A stretch of 64,000 nt of DNA, taken from the NCBI RefSeq assembly GCF_009765995.1, contig NZ_LMUI01000029.1, forward strand, positions 75,921 through 139,920. Reading direction: 5' to 3'. The position numbers and the translations under genes are program-made. Below the pieces are notes generated by a model, which saw only the letters and a list, made by a program, of their open reading frames with translations, was not told where the DNA came from and did no database searches. Origin of the DNA: Methylocapsa sp. S129 (GTDB taxonomy: Bacteria; Pseudomonadota; Alphaproteobacteria; Rhizobiales; Beijerinckiaceae). Positions 28,406 through 35,517 of this stretch are shown here, piece by piece; within the stretch, counting starts at the first letter, position 1, and every line of letters starts with the position of its first letter.

Positions 28406-29506
28406 TCGGCGTCACAGTGTCAAACTTTGGCGAAAATCAAGTGACGGCGCGCCCGAGCAGTTCGATCTCGTTCTGAGCGAGTGAGTGTCATGGATCGACA
28501 CGCGTTCAAATCTCTGAATCGCATGCGCACTCTCGGGCAAGCTATTTGCGCCCGTGTGTAAGGGGGCTTGGAGCGTTTCCACAGTTTGCAGATAATTTTG
28601 GTTGAAGTAATCTGGGTCAGTGTTTCTTACTGTTGGCGAGTCGTATTCCCGATGCGGAACCCGAATTCCTGCTCGCTCTTGACACGTTCCGGCCTGCGGC
28701 CGTCGCTATGCTAACGTGTCTCGGGGTCGCTGTTTCGGAATTGCGGGCCGGCGAGTGGCCCTTTGGCGGCTGCGCCACGTCGGGTCCATACGCCTTTGTT
28801 CGTGTGGGTCGCGCGCTTTGCGCGCTCCGTTAAGCGGGGTAGGCGAGGCTCCACCATTCCGCTGCCGCCAAGCAAAACTTGCGGTCCTCCAGGTTTTCCT
28901 TTGCTCCGTTTCGCTTGTGCGGACGTTGGCGATCGCAACGTCGCCTTCCCGTTACCCCTCGGACGCGGCGACGGATTCCATTACGGCTGCCCCGGCCTCG
29001 ATTCTCGCGAGCAGCAACGCGAGGGGTCGACGGCGCTCGATATCTATATTCCCGCGTCCTCCAGCGACACGACCAAGGCGACGAGAGTTTCCCGGTGATG
29101 TCGGTCCTCGCGGCGGCAACCTTCCACGTTGGCGTTGCTCGATCCAGTTGTGAGGTCCCTTCAGCGTGAAGCCCCGGCGATGTGACGAGCGATCGCTGCG
29201 GGTCCTTCGTATTTTGGCGGGACCGAGCCGGCGCGGGAGGCAGTGCGATCAAGGGGCGCGCGCTGATTTTGGCTGCCGGCTTCGTCCGGTGTCGTTGGCC
29301 TATGTGGCCGGAGGCGTCTTCTTCTTCTCGGCTGCTTCGAAGAACATCCCCTTCTCTTTGCCGCCTTTGTTCGGGTCTCGGCCGCCTAGCGCCGTCAACC
29401 CCGCAAGGGGGTTCCCCTCCGCTGCGCTCCGGTGACGGCGGCGACCGGCCCCTTCCTTGGGGCGTCATCGGGGATGTCCCCCGAGCAACCTAACGGAGAA
29501 GAGACA
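28406..29506. other. 1.1-kb gene-poor leader before DUF736
   Basis: No reading frame here has a convincing start or motif. Near the end, TCGGGG and CCCCGA flank a five-base loop at 29468-29484, a hairpin just 22 bases before the DUF736 start that could influence its translation. The rest may contain promoters or antisense/structured RNA; I cannot point to one. Confidence 0.4.
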
Positions 29507-29827
29507 ATGGCCACGATCGCAACGCTCACCCAGAAGGCCGACGGCAACCTTGAAGGCACGCTCACGACCCTTAGCGTCACCGCTCAAATCGCGCTGATCC
29601 CGAACGCCCGCAAGGCGAAGGAGAACGAGCCCGACTATCGCATCATCAGCCGCAAGAACGGCTTCGAGCTTGGCGCCGGCTGGAACCGGATCTCGAAGAA
29701 CACCGGCGAGGAATACATCTCGGTTTCACTCTCGGCCCCCGAATTCGGAATCATCTACGGCAACGTCGCCCCGGCGCCCGGCGATGATGCGAGCAAGAAG
29801 GTCATCATCTGGAACGCCGTCAACTGA
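29507..29827 (+). CDS. DUF736 family protein
   Basis: The 106-residue protein starts MATIATLTQKADGNLEGTLT and contains ISRKNGFELGAGWNRISKNT and EEYISVSLSAPEFG, the standard features of DUF736. This family is common on alphaproteobacterial plasmids and integrative elements; its function is not known, although a single-stranded-DNA-related or host-adaptation role has been proposed. GGAGAAGA precedes the ATG at 29507. A strong hairpin follows the stop codon. Confidence 0.85.
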   Translation: MATIATLTQKADGNLEGTLTTLSVTAQIALIPNARKAKENEPDYRIISRKNGFELGAGWNRISKNTGEEYISVSLSAPEFGIIYGNVAPAPGDDASKKVIIWNAVN

Positions 29828-29834
29828 GACCAGG

Positions 29835-29865
29835 AGCCGGCCTCGCGGAATTCGCGAGGCCGGCT
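29835..29865 (+). terminator. strong hairpin after DUF736
   Basis: A perfect 13-bp stem (AGCCGGCCTCGCG and its complement) with a five-base loop is followed by TTTGTCC. The stem is very stable; the U tract is short. It lies eight bases after the stop codon and probably ends most DUF736 transcripts. Confidence 0.7.
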
Positions 29866-29894
29866 TTGTCCATCGATCTGAAAAGGAACAGCAC

Positions 29895-30173
29895 ATGTGC
29901 CGCGTCTTGAACGCAAAGCAGGTCGGGAAGACCGCGTCAGCAACCCGCGTCTATGTCGGGCGACCGTCGAAATGGGGCAATCCCTTCGTCCTCGGCCGCG
30001 ATGGCTCGCGCGACGAAGTCATCGCGAAATATCGCGCTTGGATCGTAACGCAGCCGGTGCCTATGAACGCGCTGCATGAACTGCGCGGCAAAGATCTCAT
30101 CTGCTGGTGCGCGCCGGAATCGTGCCACGCGGATGTTCTTGCGGAGCTGGCTAATCCGAAGCGCGAGGACTGA
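29895..30173 (+). CDS. DUF4326 family protein
   Basis: This 92-residue protein has the family signature RVYVGRPSKWGNPFVLG near the start and DLICWCAPESCHADVLAELA near the end, with the conserved cysteine/histidine cluster CWCxxxxCHAD. Such proteins occur on phages and mobile elements; the biochemical role is unknown. AAAAGGAACA provides a ribosome binding site before the ATG at 29895. It is 67 bases after the DUF736 gene but behind a terminator-like hairpin. Confidence 0.8.
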   Translation: MCRVLNAKQVGKTASATRVYVGRPSKWGNPFVLGRDGSRDEVIAKYRAWIVTQPVPMNALHELRGKDLICWCAPESCHADVLAELANPKRED

Positions 30174-30200
30174 CCTCGGTCACCCGATCAGAAGGCCTTG

Positions 30201-30225
30201 ATCGCCGGTCCTGACGACCGGCGAT
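30201..30225 (+). terminator. hairpin after DUF4326
   Basis: A 10-bp perfect stem (ATCGCCGGTC and its complement) encloses the loop CTGAC. It lies 28 bases after the stop. There is no U tract, so efficiency is uncertain. Confidence 0.45.
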
Positions 30226-30351
30226 AAGCCTGTTCGATTGACGGGCGCGCTCTATCTCGAGTCTGCGATCTCAGGCGTGTAGCGAGCACCGTGCGATGCG
30301 AGCATCGGAAACAGGTAGAGGATCAATTGGCTCGCCGATGCGCGCTCTATC

Positions 30352-30570
30352 TCAGCGCTTCTTCGCCGGCGCTCGTTTCCTGGGCTTCATACTGAGCGAG
30401 ATGCCTTCGATCGTCGCCTTGCGGCGCGTTGCGCCCTCGGTCCGCTTCAGGGATTTTGCAATTTTGGCGAGCGGCTCCTTGCGAGCCATGCCTTTGAGAA
30501 CGCGGAGGTCATCTTTCGACCACGGTCGCCTGACGGGCGCATTCTTGCGACGTACTATAGCCTTAGCCAC
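30352..30570 (-). CDS. small basic helix-turn-helix-like protein
   Basis: A 72-residue, very basic protein starts at the GTG at 30570, preceded by CAGGAG. The centre RRPWSKDDLRVLKGMARKEP followed by KIAKSLKRTEGATRRKATIE resembles a SANT/Myb-like or HTH unit, and both ends are lysine/arginine rich. Small proteins of this kind are frequent in Hyphomicrobiales. DNA binding is likely from charge and fold pattern; the target is unknown. Confidence 0.6.
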   Translation of the reverse strand: MAKAIVRRKNAPVRRPWSKDDLRVLKGMARKEPLAKIAKSLKRTEGATRRKATIEGISLSMKPRKRAPAKKR

Positions 30571-30926
30571 ATCCGCTCCTGTTCGATAAGTCTATCGTTA
30601 TGAACCGCGTTATGCATGCTTTGCAGTGACTTGCAACGTTTGCAAGTCATGACGGATCTACCGGCGGTCTGCCGGACGCGCGCGACTTGAATGGTTTTTG
30701 AGGAGCAAACTTCGTCGACCCAACCATCAGTGTGCGATGGATTGCGAGTCGGACTGTGTCGAAAGACACCTGGGGGCGCGTCCGGCCGATGGCCGGTCGA
30801 GCTCTACTCGCGGCTTGTCGCCGCTCCCCGAGCCGGCATTGCCGTCTCGGCCTTCGGTGACGATCTCGCGCGCAAGCGGCGGACGCCTCGCTGTAGCTTG
30901 CGTCCTTGCCGGGGTTCTCTCGTTCA

Positions 30927-32123
30927 TTAGATTGGCAATGGCGGCATTGCGGCATCGCCCGCGGTCCAGACCCATGCGGTCATCTCGCTCTCATTGGTGA
31001 GTTCGGCAAGCGCGGCGCGGTAGGCGTCGTCCGCGTTCGGCGGAACGATATACATCGCCACAGGCGCCCTGCCGTCTTCGCGCAGCAAGACGCTGGCGAG
31101 CGGCCGCCCTGCGGATAAGTTGTAGCGAAGGCCCTTGAGGTAGCTTGCGCGCCGACGCGTCAGCACGTCGAGCAGCATGGCGTCGTAGCTGTGCTCGAAG
31201 GGAATCCAGTTCTCGTTGACGACCATCAGCGCGATGGTCTCGACCGAGGCGACACCGGTCGCGGCCAGGCCGAACGTAGCAACGGCGATCAGATGCGCCT
31301 CGGGCGTGGCGTCCCATAGCGACAGCTCATTAGCGAACTTGACTGTCATCCGCCGATGGACGTCCTCGTTGAGCATGAACGGGAACTTGGGGAGATGCTT
31401 CACGACAATCCGATGCCCGAACCGGGCAGGGGCGAGCTCCTTCATCTCACCGATGAGCACCAATAGTGGCCGCCGGCTTCCCTCCGTCGCGGCGATTCGG
31501 TTCATGAAAGCGATGCGGCGCTGCGTGATCTCAGCTTCCCTCTCCGAATTGAACATCTCGGGGATATAGAGGACGTCGAGCAACGATCTGCCCTTCGTCG
31601 TCTTTCCCTCGGCTGCTTCGAGCAAGAACTTCCGGATCACTGCCCAATTGCGCTTACCCGCCATGCCCGGCCGCCAACGATTGAACTCGGCTTGGTCCCA
31701 GAGATAGTGGAGCAGAGACCGGAGTGAAAGTTTTGAGCCGTCCGTTGCAACGCCGCCCGCGTCACTTTCATTGGTCTGCGAAGGGGCCGATCTGGCGCCG
31801 GTCTTCGACAGGCTGAAATCGAGCTTCAAGATGGTGACGCCGTCTTCGGCATTCTCCTGGATCGCGCTCCCCGCGACATGACCAAACCCGGAGAGCTCGT
31901 AGGGCGCCTCGTAAGAATCGCAGCTCGGGTCGTGCTTCGGCCCCGTTTCCGGCATGCGCTTGAGAACATATCGGTCGCCGATCTTGGCGACATACATCGG
32001 CACACCGGGAGAGCAGCACTGGCATAGGGGGCGGAGATGTAGGGCATGGGCCTGCTCGAGCCGCTCCTTCAGCTCGGCTGCGTCGAGCGGAAGCTCTGTC
32101 TCTCCGATGCGGATGCGCTTCAT
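30927..32123 (-). CDS. DUF1173 family protein
   Basis: The 398-residue protein starts with RIRIGETELPLDAAELKERL and has the cysteine set CQCCSPGVPMYVAKIGDRYV with HDPSCDSYE, a possible zinc site, at residues 30-70. This layout is that of DUF1173 proteins found on conjugative elements of alpha- and betaproteobacteria. The middle and C-terminal parts are well structured but unrecognised. It is a single gene facing away from the downstream small gene. Function is unknown. Confidence 0.75.
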   Translation of the reverse strand: MKRIRIGETELPLDAAELKERLEQAHALHLRPLCQCCSPGVPMYVAKIGDRYVLKRMPETGPKHDPSCDSYEAPYELSGFGHVAGSAIQENAEDGVTILKLDFSLSKTGARSAPSQTNESDAGGVATDGSKLSLRSLLHYLWDQAEFNRWRPGMAGKRNWAVIRKFLLEAAEGKTTKGRSLLDVLYIPEMFNSEREAEITQRRIAFMNRIAATEGSRRPLLVLIGEMKELAPARFGHRIVVKHLPKFPFMLNEDVHRRMTVKFANELSLWDATPEAHLIAVATFGLAATGVASVETIALMVVNENWIPFEHSYDAMLLDVLTRRRASYLKGLRYNLSAGRPLASVLLREDGRAPVAMYIVPPNADDAYRAALAELTNESEMTAWVWTAGDAAMPPLPI

Positions 32124-32496
32124 ATGATCCCTCGCCTCGATCGGTCAAACCTACGCGATGCACGGTCGAATATATTGCGAGGGCGCGTCTTCAAAATCGT
32201 GCGACCCCACCGTTTTAGCCCCTCCAACGCCGTGGCGTCTCGCCGCCCGGTCATTGGGCCGGCTCTCGCCGGCATTCGGACGCAGCCCCTTCGGGGCCGC
32301 GGTTCTCCTCTCTCGATGACATCTGAGCATACGGCTGCTCGGCCCGCGTCAAGGACGAATGGTTCCCCCAATTTTGCCGCAAGAGGCGACAAAATCGGCT
32401 CCCCCATTCGCCGGCTCCGCCGGTCGCTTCGCGATCTCTGACCCGGTCCTCGGGCGCTCGTGATGCGTCGACGTCATCAAGACGGAGGCGATCATC

Positions 32497-32679
32497 ATGT
32501 TTACTGTGGATCATATCAACGAACTGCGCGCCGAACTGGCTGAATGCGTCTTCACGAAGACCGAGCGCGCCAAGCTCAAGGCCGAACTGGCTGCTCTCAT
32601 CGCCCAGCGCGACATGGGGGAACAGGACGAAGCGGACGCTGCCTTGCAGGTTCTTCGCAACGAAGACGCAGGCCGCTGA
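32497..32679 (+). CDS. small coiled-coil protein
   Basis: A 60-residue acidic protein starts at the ATG at 32497 with GGAGGCGATC in front. It is almost entirely helical and heptad-like (LRAELAECVFTKTERAKLKA). No family is recognised. The ribosome binding site and codon use make it a plausible gene. Confidence 0.5.
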   Translation: MFTVDHINELRAELAECVFTKTERAKLKAELAALIAQRDMGEQDEADAALQVLRNEDAGR

Positions 32680-32910
32680 AGCGAAACCGGGCGGGGAGGG
32701 CGTCTCGGCGTCCTTCCCTTCCAATTCATAGCGGCCACGGGAATGGCGTGAGCCACGTTCTCGGTTCAGCCGAAACGGTTCCACACCCGACACCGATCGC
32801 TCCTTGGCGAAGATGAAGAGTACCAAGACCCCAAGGCGCCCGCACTGCGGACGCGGCTCGCGGTGCTTTTCACCGAGCACGCCGGACACATGATTCAAGT
32901 TTCCGTGACC

Positions 32911-33120
32911 TCAGGCTCCCTCTTGTCGATCGGAGCGATCCTCAACGACGTTCAGGTTATTCGCCCTGAGAGCCTCCAAAACCTTCACAGCCTTGTGATC
33001 GCTTTCTGCGTTGGTCAGGACGAGCTGTTCGCGCGTTATGCCCGGCACGAGCAAGGGATCGTCAACACTGGCCTTTTGGACAGCGGAGGCAATCACCAGC
33101 AGAATTTTTCCGTCATCCAT
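32911..33120 (-). CDS. small hypothetical protein
   Basis: A 69-residue product starts at the ATG at 33120 with GGGAG upstream. The sequence KILLVIASAVQKASVDDPLL, then HKAVKVLEALRANNLNVVED, looks like a compact alpha/beta protein. It lies 88 bases downstream of the RHH partition gene on the same strand and could share its transcript. No family is recognised. Confidence 0.5.
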   Translation of the reverse strand: MDDGKILLVIASAVQKASVDDPLLVPGITREQLVLTNAESDHKAVKVLEALRANNLNVVEDRSDRQEGA

Positions 33121-33208
33121 ATTTCGCTCCCTGCGTTAGGCGGAGTGCATATGAACATGCATGCCGGCGCTAGCGTGACGTCACGATGGCCAAAATTCAC
33201 GTTGACCC

Positions 33209-33592
33209 CTACGGTTCCTGTTTCCGCAGATAGGCCGCGATAATCGCTCTCATCAAATCGGGGACCGACTTGTCTTCCAGAGCCGCCTGAATCCGCAACT
33301 CCCGCAGCATCTCTGGCGGCACCGAAAAGCGAAGCGGCACCGGATCCGAATACGGCGCGTTCGCTTGCTTACTTCTCGGCGGCGCCCTGGCAGGCCCAAC
33401 TTTCGTCGACGCCGCCGGTTCAGGGGCGGCCTCCTCGCCCACTGCTTCGCCAATGGGCTCGCTTGCCGGTTGCAACACCACAGTCGCTTTGGTGGCTTCG
33501 GCGGAGCGCCTCTTCAGTTCGTCAATATCAATCGTCGGCAGCGGCTTTCGGTTTTTGAGGATCGCGGCGTAATCGGGCTTATCGTCGCTCAT
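33209..33592 (-). CDS. partition-associated ribbon-helix-helix protein
   Basis: This is a 127-residue protein. The first 80 residues are flexible and rich in alanine, proline and charge; the last 45 (PLRFSVPPEMLRELRIQAAL, then VPDLMRAIIAAYLRK) have the strand-helix-helix pattern of a ribbon-helix-helix DNA-binding domain. Its start overlaps the parA stop as ATGA. In type Ib partition systems such a protein follows parA, binds repeats in front of parA and stimulates the ATPase through its flexible tail. That is the most likely role here. Confidence 0.7.
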   Translation of the reverse strand: MSDDKPDYAAILKNRKPLPTIDIDELKRRSAEATKATVVLQPASEPIGEAVGEEAAPEPAASTKVGPARAPPRSKQANAPYSDPVPLRFSVPPEMLRELRIQAALEDKSVPDLMRAIIAAYLRKQEP

Positions 33593-34275
33593 TGTTCGGC
33601 GCCGACCGCCGCGATCGTCTCAAAAATCTCGTCGGCAAGCATTTCGCCATTGACCATCGCCTTGCGGATTTGTTCGGCATCCCCCGGCATTGTTCCGAGC
33701 GGTCCCCCGTCCATCATCATCAATTGCAGGACGGGGCGCTCGACGACGATTGTTTTCGTCACCGGGATTGCATGATCCTCGATATAGGCGGCGGCGACTT
33801 TGAACGCGGCGGTGTTCTTGGCGATGCCGCTGACCCCGTTCAGGACGCATCGCGTCAGGAAGGGCTTGGCGCCCTCATACATCGCGTCGAGCCGGGCAAG
33901 CAGGCGGACGACCTCTGGCAAGTCGGCGCCGCTGGCTCGCGCCGGGATGAGGACCATTTCGGAATGGGCCGCGGCGATGTTGAGAATTTCGTCGACCGTC
34001 CCCGGCACGTCGATCAGGATGACGTCCGCGCCGGAGGCCGCAGCGAGCGCCTTCGCCAGTTGGTCGGCTCCCTGGACGACATCCACCGCGATATTTTCAA
34101 GCTTCCGGCCAGCATCGAGGCTGCGCGCATACCATTGTATCGCGGTGGCCTGAGGGTCGGCGTCCAGAATCCGTACCGAGAATCCCTTCGCGGCGAAAAC
34201 GGATGCGAGCAGGACGCAGAGGGTCGTTTTTCCGGACCCGCCCTTGGTCGTGCCGATAGTCAATAGCAGAGCCAT
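33589..34275 (-). CDS. parA: ParA-family partition ATPase
   Basis: The 228-residue protein starts LLLTIGTTKGGSGKTTLCVL, with the deviant Walker A motif KGGSGKT at residues 11-17. ILDADPQATAIQWY and VILIDVPGTVDEIL follow as the Walker A' and B regions. The short length without an N-terminal HTH fits the small ParA class (type Ib, ParF/VirC1-like). It segregates the replicon or, as in VirC1, assists relaxosome assembly. It is coupled to the RHH gene and has a 17-bp repeat array about 150 bp upstream, which may be its centromere. Confidence 0.85.
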   Translation of the reverse strand: MALLLTIGTTKGGSGKTTLCVLLASVFAAKGFSVRILDADPQATAIQWYARSLDAGRKLENIAVDVVQGADQLAKALAAASGADVILIDVPGTVDEILNIAAAHSEMVLIPARASGADLPEVVRLLARLDAMYEGAKPFLTRCVLNGVSGIAKNTAAFKVAAAYIEDHAIPVTKTIVVERPVLQLMMMDGGPLGTMPGDAEQIRKAMVNGEMLADEIFETIAAVGAEQ

Positions 34276-34344
34276 TTCACCCCCTCAGATGAGCGCCGAT
34301 CCGCCTGCGTCCGATGAGGGCGATGCAGCCAACAACAACGCGAG

Positions 34345-34415
34345 CCACAGCAGATATAAAACCTATATATGGCGATTTGACACACGAACAAAAAGGCACG
34401 CGCTGCCAATTGGCG
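34345..34415 (-). promoter_or_regulatory. probable parA promoter/operator
   Basis: An AT-rich stretch near 34350-34376 (containing TATATATAGGTTTTATATC on the minus strand) sits 70-100 bases before the parA start. A 10-bp palindrome GCCAATTGGC at 34405-34414 lies just beyond it. The boxes are not clear enough to be assigned exactly. Confidence 0.35.
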
Positions 34416-34424
34416 CAAGTGCAA

Positions 34425-34832
34425 AAACGCCGCGCACGGCGAAAAGCCGTCTACGGCTAAAGGCCGTTGGAAGACAAAAGCCGTTGACGTCCAAACGCCG
34501 CGCACGGCGAAAAGCCGTCTACGGCTAAAGGCCGTTGGAAGACAAAGGCCGTTGGCGTCCAAAAGCCGCGCACAGCGAAAAGCTGCCTACGGCTAAAGGC
34601 CGTTGGAGGACAAAAGCCGTTGGCGTCTGAACGCCGCGTGCGGCGAAAAGCCGTCTACGGCTAAAGGCCGTTGGAAGACAAAAGCCGCTGGCGTCCAAAA
34701 GCCGCGCACAGCGAAAAGCCGTCTACGGCTAAACGCCATTGGAAGACAAAGGCCGTTGGTGTCTGAAGGCCGCGTGCGGCGAAAAGCTTTTGGAAGACAA
34801 AAGCCGTTGCCGTCTAAAAGCGACGCATGGCG
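34425..34832. repeat. array of 24 tandem 17-bp repeats with 68-bp higher-order period
   Basis: Twenty-four units of exactly 17 bases run head to tail. Four unit types alternate: AAACGCCGCGCACGGCG, AAAAGCCGTCTACGGCT, AAAGGCCGTTGGAAGAC and AAAAGCCGTTGGCGTCC, giving a 68-bp super-repeat that runs about five and a half times. Near 34782 one unit of the cycle is missing. Every unit starts with a purine-rich AAA(A) and a GCCG-like core. The array lies between the parA promoter and oriT. A partition centromere or an iteron origin is likeliest. Several long frames cross it in all phases, which I take as a by-product of the repeat. Confidence 0.85.
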
Positions 34833-34998
34833 GAATGCCCCCGCGCCGCGGCGTCATCGAACCCTCCAAGGCGTCTGGCCGCGCCCGTCAGAGCCCGCAC
34901 GCGATAGTGGCTGCAAACAAGCGGAGCGGCGATTGAGCTGAAATGGATGGACGCGATCAGCAAATGGAGGTAGAGCTGTGGAGTTGTTAGGCAGGATA

Positions 34999-35023
34999 GC
35001 ATGTTTTGTGTGACAAAACATGC
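34999..35023. other. candidate oriT inverted repeat
   Basis: A perfect 11-bp inverted repeat (GCATGTTTTGT, loop GTG, ACAAAACATGC) lies 108 bases before the MobC-like gene and relaxase. It is followed by TTGTGCCCTGACCGGGC, which has a CCTG resembling the nick sites of VirD2/TraI-type (MOBP) relaxases. An AT-containing palindrome next to a CTG nick motif directly upstream of the mobilization genes is the standard oriT layout. The nick position is a guess. Confidence 0.6.
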
Positions 35024-35130
35024 TTGTGCCCTGACCGGGCGGCCGTTCGCCCAAACCGGGGCGAGGTTTTCGGCGCGGACAGTCCCCCTTCGGGGTCTCC
35101 GCGCCGCGAAGAGGCGGGCGAAAAGGACCA

Positions 35131-35517
35131 ATGACAAAGGCGATAAGGCGCTCGGAGATCATCCACGTCCGGCTGACGGAGGAGGAGCTCGCGCTGTTTT
35201 CTTCCGTTTGCGCGCCGGACGACGCGCCGATCAGCGAAGCGGTGCGTCGGTTGATGCGGGAGGCGGCGGGGCTTGGGCCGACGTTTGACGGCGAAGTCGC
35301 GGATAAAATCGGCGCGCTGACGGACCAGCTCAAAGCGATCGGGGTCGACATCACCCAAGCGGTGCGGGCGATCAACGTCGGCAACGCGCCGGAGGCGGCG
35401 GCGATGCGCACGACATTCGAGGAGTTCGCGGAGTTGTTGTGGGAGGTGGAACGCTTCTATCGGTCGCTCTGCACGACGGCGCGAGAGCGTCGGCGGCCGG
35501 CGGCGGGCGCGTCATGA
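35131..35517 (+). CDS. MobC-like relaxosome accessory protein
   Basis: The 128-residue protein opens with a ribbon-helix-helix-like stretch (RRSEIIHVRLTEEELALFSS, then APISEAVRRLMREA), followed by a helical region that would oligomerise. AAGGA precedes the ATG at 35131, and its stop overlaps the relaxase start as ATGA. Proteins of this kind bind the oriT palindrome and help the relaxase nick DNA. The candidate oriT lies just upstream. Confidence 0.75.
   Translation: MTKAIRRSEIIHVRLTEEELALFSSVCAPDDAPISEAVRRLMREAAGLGPTFDGEVADKIGALTDQLKAIGVDITQAVRAINVGNAPEAAAMRTTFEEFAELLWEVERFYRSLCTTARERRRPAAGAS

Noticed and set aside
34425..34832. CRISPR array
   Set aside because: Units are 17 bp, contiguous and without unique spacers, and no cas genes are present.
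34244..34941. Long frames on both strands across the 17-bp repeat array, coding for basic repetitive proteins
   Set aside because: The unit length is not a multiple of three, so the repeat opens several frames at once; none has a good ribosome binding site or known domain.
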